From Chrysomallon squamiferum (Eukaryota > Mollusca > Gastropoda > Neomphalida > Peltospiridae), in NCBI GenBank assembly GCA_012295275.1, contig CM022671.1:23555322-23619321 (forward strand): a DNA stretch of 64,000 nt, given 5' to 3'. Shown in pieces: positions 1 through 53,172 of this stretch. The number at the start of each line of letters is the position of its first letter. Position 1 is the stretch's first letter. The position numbers and the translations under genes were made by a program. Below the pieces are notes generated by a model. The model was not told the DNA's origin, did no database searches, and saw nothing but the letters and a program-made list of their open reading frames with translations.

Positions 1-45
1 GTAAACAATATACGAATTTTTTTTATTGTTCAAATTAAATATAAA

Positions 46-1151
46 TCAAACATTCCTTCTGTTTGCTGGGCTATAGGGCAGCTCATTCAACAAAGTTATC
101 TGAGGTAATTTAAAATTTCCAAAAAGAAACATATTTTTCTCATAGCCAAATTTCATATAAATATTTAGGGTAGCAAGGTACTTAATTTTGGATACCAAAA
201 TATTTGGTGTTCTCAGTGAATGATGTGGCCATAAGCAATTACCACTGCTACTAATGTCTGAAAAGTTTGACTATTCATTTACTTTGTTTGATTTAGTAGT
301 TATGTAGCATAATATTTCAGTTTTAGATCTTTTTTTTTTTTTTTTTTTTTTCTGATAAAGATGTTGATTATGAAGGCAATTCTTAGAAAGGCAATTAATG
401 TTAATTATTGTTTAAAATGTTAGCTAAATGCATTAAAATGTAAAGGCTCTAAAATTCACTTGATAGTTAGTTTTGGATACTGGTTTAATTTTTATGGGGT
501 TTTTGAGAATTACATAATTAAGACCTAATTACTGAGTTAGTGCAATTAATAAAAAAAATTGTATAGCTTTAGAACTCATATATTTATTATTATTATTATT
601 ATTATATTTTTTCTTTTTTAAATTTGTTTCTTTTTTCTTTTTGATGATTATATAGCCTAACTGTATAGGAAAACGATATTTTGGAAAATTATGTCACACA
701 CTCGTGACACTGACACAGTGACATTCCTAGAATTTCCAGAAATTAAAATAATCTTCAAATTATCATTATGGTCGATCGATTCAAATACTGGACATCATAA
801 AGGATTGATCCTAGAATCCGTCATGACTGACGTAAAAACTCTAAAGATAACCACATAGATACGATATATTGCTGTATTATCTGAAAACACCGGTTTCAAC
901 AAAAACAAGAACACGTGTTATCAACTTAATGTTATATGCCGAGGCCAGAAAAAGACATCTCGATATTTTTACAAAATCCTTGAAATAACGAAATAGAAAA
1001 CATCTATTTTAATTTTTGTTTATACCTGAAGATGCGTAAGTAAGTCTACCAATCCATTTATATGTTTTCTGTTTTCAATACAAAGTTTAGATTTTTCTTT
1101 AATTTCAGAAACGATTTGTTTTGATCTCAGAGCACCTTGCTGGAAGTCCAT
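46..1151 (-). CDS. Small two-exon gene, 59 codons, unrecognised product
   Basis: Two exons are visible on the minus strand: 1026-1151 (42 codons, begins MDFQQGALRSKQ and ends LLTHLQ) and 46-99 (17 codons plus TGA, begins ITLLNELPY). The donor is CAG|GTATA and the acceptor is CCTCAG, both in phase 0. An in-frame TAA lies nine bases upstream of the ATG, which fixes the start. A polyadenylation signal AATAAA lies at 24-29 just after the stop. The predicted peptide is charged, with a helix-forming first half and no signal peptide or membrane segment. I do not recognise the family. The gene is divergent from the domino-like gene and would share its promoter. The second exon is the weaker call; another exon outside the window is possible if the splice is wrong. 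Confidence 0.45.
100..1025 (-). other. Intron of the small divergent gene
   Basis: This holds no convincing coding exon. It contains a T-run at 330-351 and an ATT microsatellite at about 585-605. Short open stretches on the minus strand lack usable donors. Confidence 0.4.
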
Positions 1152-1250
1152 GACTGATTATGCAGAGATCAACCAATCAAATTCTACTTTGTAATTCACG
1201 GCGTGTATATTTTCTGCGCATGCGTAGTTAAATTCCAACGCCACCATAGT
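1152..1250. promoter_or_regulatory. Bidirectional promoter with CCAAT and NRF1-type sites
   Basis: A CCAAT box lies at 1173-1177 and the palindromic NRF1-type site TGCGCATGCG at 1215-1224. They sit between the minus-strand ATG at 1151 and the first plus-strand exon. No TATA box is seen. CCAAT plus NRF1 is a common arrangement at CpG-type divergent housekeeping promoters. The assignment is inference from motifs and gene layout. Confidence 0.5.
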
Positions 1251-1426
1251 GGGAAGAGTGTTCGGTGTTGGTTTCTGATGCTTGAAACGATTTTTAGTTG
1301 AAAAAATATACTTTAGTACCGTGCTGCACACAAAAAATGTTCAGCTAAAGTGTTGAGCTGGTTGGAAATGGGGTCAGTGACCAAAGATGGTTGGTAAATA
1401 CGCTGTATTTGCGTAAAAACCACCAG
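1245..1426 (+). other. Probable non-coding exon 1 of the domino-like gene
   Basis: The stretch ends in a strong donor, CCAG|GTGAGG at 1426/1427, and follows the NRF1 site. The coding ATG lies in the next exon, after the acceptor TTTTAATAACAG at 2262. The transcription start is not determinable; about 1245 is a guess from the promoter motifs. Confidence 0.45.
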
Positions 1427-2262
1427 GTGAGGTATATTGCATTTTCTCATTCAACATGGCGCCCATTCAGGATCCATGCCCTGGTAATCGCAATAATGTG
1501 GCTATATTACAAAGAAAGGATTTAAAACTCAGGGGTCTTTTCCATAGGCGGTTAAGAAATACATGATTTGATATGTAATTTTTCTCTTCAATTTAAAGTC
1601 TGAAATATTAATTTAAAAAATAAACACATAAATGTATTTAAAAAGAAAAAAAAATATTGGAAAATACAGATTACTTTAAATGAAAATAATAATAAAACCA
1701 CTTATCCATAATACTGTTTGTTATAATTTTCCCAGACAGTTAATAGGATTTCAGTTTAAAAAGAACAAAAACAATCGCACACGTTTGCAGAAATCCTTGA
1801 TTGCTGCAGGTATTTATCCTAAGAAATACCTTACTGAAGTTATTCTTCATAGTCAGTTTTTAAGAAATACTTTTTTTTCAGACTGAAAATTTCCTTTTAT
1901 AGTTAGATTAAGATGATTAAAAGAAACAGCTGGATTTAATTTATGGTCATATATTTTTTGGTTGAATATTAGGTTCTGAATGCTAGATTAAGTGTATTAT
2001 GGTGACAGTTTTCATAAACCTGAAAAATTGCACAAAAACTGTGCTGGGTAACTTAATCATGGACAGAGAAGTTTTATTCATCAAACTTAGAAAATTAAAT
2101 TAGGTTCACGATCATTTATAGCCATATCTCTTAACTTTACTGCCCTAAAATTTTCACAGACATCATTGATTTACCATGGCAGATTTCCTTTATGTCCATT
2201 TAAATTATTACTCATGTTTAATGTTAAATATTTTAATTTATTAAGACATATTTTAATAACAG
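1427..2262 (+). other. Intron 1 of the domino-like gene
   Basis: AT-rich, with no coding exon or structured element seen apart from the YY1-like site. A short open stretch at 1680-1886 has no coding character. Confidence 0.5.
1453..1463 (+). promoter_or_regulatory. YY1-like site
   Basis: AACATGGCGCC resembles the YY1 consensus (AANATGGCG), which in animals is typically placed just downstream of transcription starts. Here it lies 27 bases inside the first intron. Confidence 0.35.
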
Positions 2263-2273
2263 GAGAGGTGAGG

Positions 2274-43703
<41,430 letters not shown>

Positions 43704-43798
43704 ACATAAGAGAATTTAATCGTCCCTTTATCATAAACATAATTATTATTACATTTTGCTGGGAAAAAATATCTTAAGACAACACACAGATATCAGCA

Positions 43799-43813
43799 AA
43801 TAAAAGCAATAAA
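43799..43813 (+). terminator. Two candidate poly(A) signals, long isoform
   Basis: AATAAA at 43799-43804 and 43808-43813, about 100 bases after the stop codon. Longer 3' ends are possible; the next AATAAA is at 46400. Confidence 0.45.
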
Positions 43814-46739
43814 ATGTTAATCCAGATGAAGTTTTATAACAGTGGGGGGAAAACAAAAAAGTCTTATACTGTTGTCAGTTTTATATTGTGAATTACAAAT
43901 TTTTATCTTACATTAACAAACATTTAAGTTAAAGAGACTTTGTGAAAATGAAATTGATACATCGTGTGTTGAAAACAATTTTTATGATTTTTATTGAAAT
44001 GGTGATTTCTACAAATTTCATTTGTATAAATGTAAGAAAATTAAGATTGTTCAAAGTTCCATTCTTATTATTATTATTGTATTTTTTCTTTATTTTCTTT
44101 ATATTTTTTTATTTTTATAACTTGTACAATTTTTCTGTATTTTTATTTTATCTTAATAATTTTTTTTTTTTTTTTTGTTGCCTGGTCCCATTCTCGAGTT
44201 TAATCTTATTTTTCAGCTGAAATACAGTGAATTTACTTTTGTTTCATTTTATTTTATTATTATTATTATTTTCATTATTTCTTTATTTTAAATTATATCT
44301 TAAGTTTTAGTGTCATTTTGTCAGTTGAAAATATTCCATGTACAAATCGCTTTATAAAAATACAAACCTTGATGAATCTCGCTATAAAACTGCTTTTTTT
44401 TTTTACATCATTGCAATCTACCTTTTATTTTCATTTGATTTGCTTCTGGAGGGGGGTGATATTTTGTTTTGTGTTTCTTTGTTGTTATTAATATTAATTG
44501 AAAGTTTGTTACAAATTAATTTTTTTTCTTTTTTAAATGAACTATAAACTTTCATTAAATGTGTATACCTGTATATATATATATATAGATCGACGTCTGA
44601 CGTCATTAATATTTTGTCTGGTTTGGAGAGATGGATGAAGGAATAAGAAAGAATATAATTATTTAAATTTGTTACACTGACTACTGTGAAAATTTCTTGA
44701 ATCGCCCTGAAAATTTAAACTTTTTTTCAATTTCTCAAGACATTTAACGGACCTGTTTTTTTTTTTTTTTTTTTTTTCACCCAACGACCACCAGCCTTTA
44801 AAATGGACAATATAGCTTTTGATTGTCAAACTGTGTAGAGATAACACATTAAAATGTAAAAAGAAATAAATAAAAGAAATTGATAGCAAATGTTTATGGG
44901 AGATTTGATTCGTCGATACGCATGCTGTTTTAAATTTCTAAGAAATAATCGGTCATAAAGTGAAAAGATACACACCCATACAAGCTTCTGGTCACTCATT
45001 CGTTTACAAGGATGCTAACTATCCGCAAAATGTGATTTGTTTACCAGCATGAGTAACACGGCTATATTTTCAGTTAATATACATCCATTCGATAAATGGG
45101 CGAAAATTTCTGATACATCGACAGATCATAAATTAAATTTCAGTGACAAGCGAGGTGGAATTTGTTTTCTTCGTCTATATAAAATATATAAACTTTTTTT
45201 TTTTTTTTTTTCTCTCTCTCTCTCTCTCTCCTCTTTCCAGTACTGTAATATGTATAGTGATTTAGTTTTTATACGTCTGTATAAATGAACATTGGTGTTT
45301 TTTTTATAGAACATTTTGTGCTGTAAAATCGTTACATACTTGAGTACCCTCAATGTTGTAGCTAGGTTACAATCATGTTTCAGTACATTAGAAATTGATC
45401 ATTAAAACACTCAGTAACGTGTGAATTCTCTTTTTTCTTTCACTCTTTTCTTTTTGTGTGAAGAAATTGTTTTGTTCTAAATGCCATTAAACAAAACCAT
45501 TTGTTTTAAATAATGCGGAACAAAAAGCTCCAACAAAAGCCCAAGGCGCTTATTATTCAGACTTGTACATTTAGTTAGTAGTGGGTCTAACGCTGTAGTA
45601 TTGCAAATATTTTAAGATGACAGACGAAATAGGACGTACAATAAAATGATTAATTAGTTTGAGATAGCGTAATTACTACTGACATTTAACCCATGAACAC
45701 CGCATCGTACATGATTGCTGCATTCGTTTATCGTTCGAGGGTTGTAAATATTTTACACTTTGTATAATACAGTGTGACTTCAAGACGTAAAACAAAACAC
45801 ATGATTTACAACACACGTTTACAACGGACATCTATGTTGTCCCCGTGTCGTCTATTACGTGGATACTGCTTTTTATATAATGTAGAGGGGAATCTGTCAC
45901 GCTAAAATTTGTATTATTATTATTATTATTATTATTATTTTTTTTTTTTTTTTTTTTAATGAAAAATAATTAACGTGTTCAAATATTACCGCTGATTCCG
46001 CAAGTTTAGTTTATTTTCTTTGATTTATTATATACATCCATTACATTTAAATATCAAACAAAACAGTACATTGTACATAAGCTTACACATGTATATAATG
46101 GGAGTTATCTGTAACGAGATTCAGTTCAAACATGCAACCGTATGTATTTATTTACAGTTAATAATCATGTTTAAACAAACTTCTGGGTGTTTTTTTTAAT
46201 AATTATTATTATTATTGAGAGAGCTAGCTGTTGTTCAGACTGGTACGCTAATCCAGGGTGTAATCATTTCCAGTTACAGTCAGTGGTCCACCCGACCTAC
46301 CTTTCGTTAAACTGTAGTGTATGTTTATCTGCATTTTGGAATGCAGCCCATGGAGTAGCGGCGATATGTCAGTTATACCAGTTATCTGATTCCCGTTTCA
46401 ATAAAATACGATAGTGATCAAATTTTCAATATTATTTTTGTAATACGATGATGCTGATGACGCAAGATGACGCTGAAAAGTAGAAACGCTTAAAACTATG
46501 CTGAGGCTAAAGTGGGGTCACCTCATGTGCCCGCACCTATTGTTATATATTACTGAAGCAGACAAAGATAGCAGACAAAGATAGCAAATGATGAAACAAT
46601 AGGGAATTACAGTACAGTTTATTTCCCAAAAGACCAACAATGGACTAACGTTTCACAGTCCAACCAAACGGAAGACGGAATCAGCGTATTCTGTTGTAGA
46701 TTTCTGTCCTGTCAAGAGGAGCATTTGCTGTTGGCGTAT
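43814..46739. other. Intergenic, no gene recognised
   Basis: AT-rich with many T-runs (for example 44757-44777, 45197-45211, 45940-45957), a CT run at 45212-45230 and an ATT run at about 45913-45939. A single CRE-like palindrome TGACGTCA lies at 44598-44605. A 15-base unit (AGACAAAGATAGC type) is repeated at about 46560-46587. Open stretches here are low-complexity. Confidence 0.5.
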
Positions 46740-47010
46740 TTCAAAGTCAAGTTGCCAACCTTCCACCAGATCTCAATTGTAAAACTGTAGCTTCAACAAA
46801 GGCCTGTTCTCTCTTAATCACATCTATGAATTTAAAAATGCTGGCATTATCATCAGTTTTGAATGCCATCCCTCATTATTCATAGTACTGGCACCATTTG
46901 TTTTGAAATCTTTCCAGACTTTTCTGCTGGGAGATTCAGTCCACTGTTCGGTGACATACTCCGCAAACATTGAAACTTGTGGATCCTCTAGATTGGCTTG
47001 GATTACGAGT
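46740..47010 (-). mobile_element. Broken MULE-like transposase fragment
   Basis: The minus strand from 47010 reads LEDPQVSMFAEYVTEQWTE, then MNNEGWHSKL near 46860-46890, then a frame shift and FKFIDVIKREQAFVEATVLQ near 46760-46835, ending at a stop. The NN-x-EGWH-x-L motif followed by a helix with KREQA is familiar from the C-terminal part of MULE transposase-domain proteins in invertebrate genomes. The frame break and lack of upstream parts show a relic. Ends of the element were not found. Confidence 0.5.
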
Positions 47011-48045
47011 AACTGTTCACTTTAATGACACTGACTATAGCGATCGAAGCGTTTAGCCGTATCACTTGATCCCTTCCTAGTCCCTACAGACGGCGGGCAC
47101 AGTGAGGTTAAAACGCGAAAATATTATAAAACAATTTTTTTTTTTATTTAATCATTTCTTTAAATAAATACATTTCAGATAAAAACATTTAACACTGTAA
47201 AAAAATAACACACTCATATACATTATTTATCCAAATCATCCTTCCATGATCACGGATGTACATTTTCACGTATTTGCGAAATGTTCATGAGTTAACTGCA
47301 AAAACAAGCCCGTGTTCAAACAGACACACATATATATTAATGTTAATGCAAATACATGAAAGAGATATGCTATTTAGCGAATATAAAAATGTAGATTTAT
47401 TCCAAATCGATACTGCAGATCTAATGTATATTGGGAGGGTATAAAAAATGCATTAAAAAAAAAACAAAAAATAGCAAAACTAAAGCATGTAGAGCTTTTT
47501 TTTTCAAAATTTAAAATATCTAAATTTAGTATATACAATATAAATGCTAGAGAAAAAGTCATAAAAATTTGTCACAAAAATAGGTTACAAGGCAGCCCAT
47601 TTGACAGATTTAATAAAAAAAAAAAAAAAATATATAAATTTAAATTTGATTAAAATATTTCATTTTATTTTTAAAAAACCCAGAAAAACAAACTCCTTAA
47701 AATTTTAGATCTGATTACAATAAAAATATAAAATATAATGTAAATAATCCTTGCATACCACAGATGTCATACATAAAGACGTGTCTTCCGCCTATCTCCA
47801 CCCACGTACGGTATTGTATTCACGTTTACTTTCTTTCTAGACATGAGTTAAAATTATAAAGCATGAATTATTTCTTTGATTTACATTGCTTAAATGATAA
47901 ATTCTATTCAAGTTTCGAATAAAGACTTGAGACCTTGCTTGGGAATAAAAAAAAAAAAAAAAAGAAGTATAGAGCTTTAAGAAAGGAGTATGAAAATAAG
48001 TTATTTATCTCGAAAATGTATTGAGATTATTTGATTATTATTAAG

Positions 48046-48080
<35 letters not shown>

Positions 48081-48448
48081 GTCTGGTCAATGAAGTAAAA
48101 TGATCCACATGAAGAAAATCAAACATTTTCATCGCTGCGCACAAAGATTCAGCTAGTCGTTTGCAACACGTTAAAAAATATAGTTCGTCCTTCGTATAAA
48201 ATTAAAATTCCTTACTCAGTTTCACAAAAGTAACGTTTCTTCTTCTTTTTTTTTTTTTTCGGATATTTCACTATCCAAAATGGCACTTAAAAAGTAAATA
48301 AGTAAAAAAAAAAAAAAAAAAAATAATAGTAATAAGGAATGAAAGAAAGAAAGAAATAGATGAGTTTTCTACAGCTGGTACTCTTTCCGTGTGGTTGACT
48401 GCTGATTTTTTTTTTTTTTGTTGTTGTTGTTGTTGCGGTTTTTTCCCT
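47011..48448. other. Intergenic and probable 3' untranslated region of the TLC-domain gene
   Basis: No open frame of interest. A minus-strand AATAAA (TTTATT at 47664-47669) is one of several possible poly(A) signals. A- and T-runs occur at 47616-47631, 47948-47961, 48050-48075 and 48306-48321. Confidence 0.4.
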
Positions 48449-49410
48449 TTACGATGTTTTTACGTTAATGCCATTTGCAACAGCTTTATCTACACCTTTT
48501 ATGTCTCTCTTCTGCAGAAAGTCTCTTTTCAGTAACTTCCAGAAGAATATAGGATTAATAACGTTCATAATGAGCATAGATGTCCATAGGCATAAGTAAA
48601 ACCATGTCGATACTTTGACGTTTTCCTTCGAATCTGTTAGTCCGTAAGTAATCCAGCCGAGAGCGATTCCTCTGAAAATGGCGAATGTGACAATGTTAAT
48701 AGTCACCAGCAGACGGTACGTCCAGTGATTGGTGTCTAAATGACTCATCTGGTAGAGTTTACGGCAGTGGAGAAAAACCGTGTTAACTTCAGTAAGTAAT
48801 GCTATTAAAGCATACGGTACACAGGTCATCATGTGCAGGATGTACCAGAAGACTGTCAGAACCTGACAAAGTAATTAAAAAAAAAGAAGAATATAATGAA
48901 AACGAAACACAGCTGTGAAAGTAAGGTACAACACACACACAGTACAAGGAGTTAAATATATAATATGGTAACCTTAATGGATTTAGGATCTGTAATGGAT
49001 GTATGTTTCAAAATAAAATAAGATTCGTTATAAAGGAAAACAAAACGGGGTAGAAGTCATCTCTGTGTGTGTTAGGATTGTTTTTTTTGGTTATTTTTTT
49101 ATTTATTTTTTTATAAATATTTTTAAAATTATTTTTATTCATTTATTTGTTTATTTTACAAAGGCAACAAAAATGGAACTTTAGACTAGAAGCAAACGAA
49201 ATGCAAACATTTAAAACACAATAAATTAAATATATATATATATATATTTATTTACTTTGTGAAAAGAAAACAATACATAGAAAGCAATTTACCAAAACTA
49301 TCAAGAATAATTATTAAAGACTGCAGTGATGTGAAAATATATCTGCTTCATGAAATAAATCTGAAACAGGCAGAAGATGGTGATTAAATTGTTGATTACA
49401 AGAGAGAATA

Positions 49411-49446
<36 letters not shown>

Positions 49447-51018
49447 ATATACTTACTGCAAAGTGATGTACCATTACCTCCCACGTCTGCATTAGCTTCT
49501 TGTGAAAAACGATATCCAGGACATCGTATGTAAAGTAACCTGGAAACAAAAGACAGCTTCTTAAGTTAAAATACCTACTCACAATGCCTTCGATGCAAAG
49601 TGATACATCTTGTATATTCTTAGTAAACTGTAATCTATATCTGCCGTTAAGATTATAAGCTGTTTTATTATTAAATTTAAATAAGTACGTTTGCATGTGT
49701 TTGTGCGTGTACTTATTTACGTCACTTATTAAATGCTTCGACATTAAAGAAACATATTCATATTAAAGAGCAATAAAATTATATAATAATAATAATCATA
49801 AAATTTAATAATAATAATAATAGCAACAGAACAGTACTGGTAGTCGTTTGAGTTTACAGCAGTAGTAGTAGTAGTGATAAGATGTAAAACTCACCCGTAG
49901 CAAAAGTGACAAGGAAATACATGTAGGCATTGCCACCGTCTATCCTGTCCTTAAACTGCTCAGTGTACAGAAAGAAACTGAAAGTAAGTAAAAATAACGT
50001 AAACTTCAAACGGTAACTGTAGGAGAATATAACATATAAAGTGAACTGCTATTTTTCTTTCTTTCTTTTTTTTTTATTTTTTTTTTTTTTTTTTTTTTTT
50101 TTGTCTTGTTGTTTTCGTTGTTGTTGTTGTTGTTTGATCATGAGACAGGAAATCCACTGACGCCATTTCATGGGCTGTTGTTCTCGGTGTATTTTACACA
50201 CACCTTTCCGTACACGGATCAGTACAAACCTCGGGTTTTAATGGGCAAATTGTAAACGCACGACCTGGTGATTTGAAGCAGAAATAATACTATTCAGAAT
50301 GCTATTATCTATTTTTTTTTCTTTAAACCCGTTTCCCTCCACTTGCCATTTATTTTGCAGCAGCGGTTTTTCAAGTTATGTCCATTGGAAGATACACAAT
50401 AAAAGATCCCTTTCTGCTAATCTAAAAACAGTAACGGCCGTGGTTTCCCCACTCTCACCTATAATTGTAGCTGAATATTAAAATGTGTTATGTTAAAACG
50501 AATAGCCTATCTAAGATTACCATAAAACCAGCTTAAAACATACCTGTCATATTTAACAGAATGTGCTCAGTGGCGCCCCCCCCACCCTTCACGTGCCATA
50601 TTTGTCATATCTTAGATGCACCCCTGAATATAACATTTCATCTTTCCTTCCTTTTAAAGGAATCCTTATGTTACTTTTGCAAGCTGTTAAAATGTTCTCG
50701 TTTCTTTTATCCTTAAACGTCAGATAAATTCGTAAGTGTTTTATTTACCATAATTAAATAAATCGTTTTAAGAAAGTTAGGCTGTCTATACAGAATAACG
50801 TAGTTTAATCATACTAAAGTGTAAGTTATAATTATATCATAAAAGACCAGACTTCTTCACGGACGGGTATTCGACAAGGCTTCTTTCTGGGTTAACCGAA
50901 TTTTCCGTTCGCGAGAAACAAATTACTTGTTGCGCAGATCTGGTACTTTCGTTTTAATGTTTCTTCAGGGTAAACGGTGATAAAACCAGATTGGTCGTTA
51001 TAATCATTATCCTTTTGT

Positions 51019-51049
<31 letters not shown>

Positions 51050-51056
51050 TTATTAT

Positions 51057-51097
<41 letters not shown>

Positions 51098-51136
51098 AAT
51101 TTTTTATTATTATTATAGATATTATCATACCTCCTC

Positions 51137-51173
<37 letters not shown>

Positions 51174-51211
51174 AATAAATAAAAAAAATAAAAAAAAAAA
51201 AAAAAAAATAA

Positions 51212-51257
<46 letters not shown>

Positions 51258-53172
51258 GTAAAATAAAATAAAAACAATAATAATAATAAAATTAAATTAA
51301 ATTTAAAAAAAAAAAAAATAAAAAAAAATATGACCATTTTCAATTTTACTATGGAAATCTATAACATAAAGGTGCCTGCCAAGTAAATAAAATGTCATTT
51401 GCAATTCCTATTTTGATTTGGGTATCGTTGTCCGAACACGCATTTAGATTATATAATTATATATAACGTATTGAAACCAGATGACATGTGAACGAGATAA
51501 ATTGGACGTGAAATGTCAAAATTTAATTATATTACGTTTTTATTACCTAGACGTGGAAATATTTAATAAAAGAAAATATATAAGTGCCCTAAGGGTGTTA
51601 TGCACACAGAGCAGATTTACTGGTAATAACTAAAATGAATGTGTGCTTAGGATATTCTAAACGTGGCTGTTGTATATAACAGATGAAACACTAAATATTT
51701 ATAGTGATATCAAGATCTCATATTGTACTAGAAAAATAACAACAGCAACAACAACAACAACAAAAACTATTATTATTATTATTATCAACTTTATAAATAA
51801 ACTATAGCTATTTGAATCATTCACTGTAATAAATATTTAATCGTAAGCTTATTTAGAAAAGGTTCAGAGTATTTAAGACAGTCAAAACTGTATATATGTT
51901 TGTTTATATGTATATATGTACGCATGCATAAAAGTGTGTGTTTTTTTATATATGCAAGTGTTCCTATAAAATTATGCTGGTGAAGTTGTGTATTTTTTTG
52001 TTTTGTTGTTTACACAATTGATTCCTAGCATTTTATATCCTGTGTAACGCCCATTAATTACATACTTACTAACTTATCGAGCTATTAAAGATACACGTTC
52101 AATACCCTCCAATGAGATTTTTATGGTTTGGTATCCACGCTGTTAAAGAGCTTAATACACGTTATAATTTAAACGCAGTAAAACAATCCAATGTGTGTGA
52201 TTTAGCTTTTATGTTTGTCGATATATGCGATTATGTGTACGTTCTGTGTACATGAAATCCATACAAAGGTATTTAATATTTCAGTTTCGTTAAGTTATTG
52301 ATTGGATTTCATTATATTAAAACACTGAATATGTCTGGATAGGCGATATAACGATAAAATGATACAGACGCTAACACAAAACTTGACACACAATACCCAA
52401 CACTCACAAAGACGCAGATACATACACAAACGTACACACACATCCACAAACACACGATTATACAAAACAGACATACGCGCACGCTTCTCACACACACATT
52501 CACAAACGTATACACACATAAAAATACTCGTTTTTTTATCCACAAAAAAATTAATTATAAGCTCTTTTCGAGGAGGTATATTTCTCAAATGACAGTTACG
52601 TTCTAATACGCTTTAAGTACTTTAATGCCTAGATACCAGACTAAAATACATGTATCTCACATGTAAGGTTATAGAATACCGATTGACCGATCGATCGATA
52701 TTAACAAAGGCTTCATTGTCACCAGTTTCCAAAGAACAACACTGCAGAACACGTTAATCTGTGTTCAATCCACACACGTGACATGTAAAGTACAACAAGT
52801 TATTCTTCGCCTTTTTATCCTAAGGTTACGAAGATTTCTTACATTTCATTAGAAGTAAAAGTACATAATATACTTCATATCAAATGCAGAACAAAAGGAA
52901 AGCCAAACTTGGTATTTTTTAAAACCCACCATGTAAATAAAAATAACTTACCTACTCAAGTTCCAAACGGAACAAATGAAAGCATGAATCATTGAAATGA
53001 ACAAATTACTCCATCGCCATGGGTCTCCTTTAATATTTAACAATGGGAGGCTGATTCGGATAACAATATTAATCAAAATGAACAGAACGATGGAACTTAG
53101 TGTTGCGATGTAGCCCCACAACGCCTCGACGCCGATGTTGGTACCTCGATCTTTCATTGCGTCCATCGCCAT
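48449..53172 (-). CDS. TLC-domain membrane protein, TLCD1/TLCD2 (FLD-1) group
   Basis: Four exons in transcript order: 53172-52952, 49977-49895, 49539-49457, 48862-48449. The total is 801 bases, 266 residues, close to human TLCD1 (247) and TLCD2 (264). Conserved landmarks: WRWSNLFISMIHAFICSVWN in exon 1 (TLCD1 has WRW-N and an H-S pattern here); FKDRIDGGNAYMYFLVTFAT; YFTYDVLDIVF and WEVMVHHFAV; then LLTEVNTVFLHCRKLYQM and YRLLVTINIVTFAIFRGIAL; and a last hydrophobic segment before KLLKRDFLQKRD. Several membrane segments are evident and the C-terminus is cytosol-like and basic. Family members sit in the plasma membrane and limit long polyunsaturated chains in phosphatidylethanolamine. The gene is convergent with the domino-like gene and divergent from NDC80. 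Confidence 0.88.
49402..49449. repeat. AAAT microsatellite
   Basis: About ten AAAT/ATAA units directly beside the donor of exon 3 of the TLC-domain gene. Confidence 0.85.
49978..52951 (-). other. Intron 1 of the TLC-domain gene
   Basis: No exon or RNA gene recognised. It carries a T-rich stretch at 50066-50102, the large low-complexity block at 51019-51330, and CA-rich sequence at about 52375-52520. Confidence 0.5.
51019..51330. repeat. Low-complexity block: TTTA repeat, T-run, A-run, AAT repeat
   Basis: In order: TTTA units (51019-51050), a T-run of about 33 (51060-51092), an A-run of about 32 (51138-51170), A-rich sequence, AAT units (51213-51257) and further A-rich sequence. The T- and A-runs form a perfect inverted repeat around a 45-base centre and could fold into a hairpin. 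Confidence 0.85.

Noticed and set aside
44598-44605. CRE palindrome TGACGTCA as a promoter
   Set aside because: It lies 0.9 kb past the end of the remodeller coding region with no gene starting nearby.
52295-52592. Cys/Val-rich open stretches on the minus strand
   Set aside because: They translate a degenerate CA-rich tract inside an intron.
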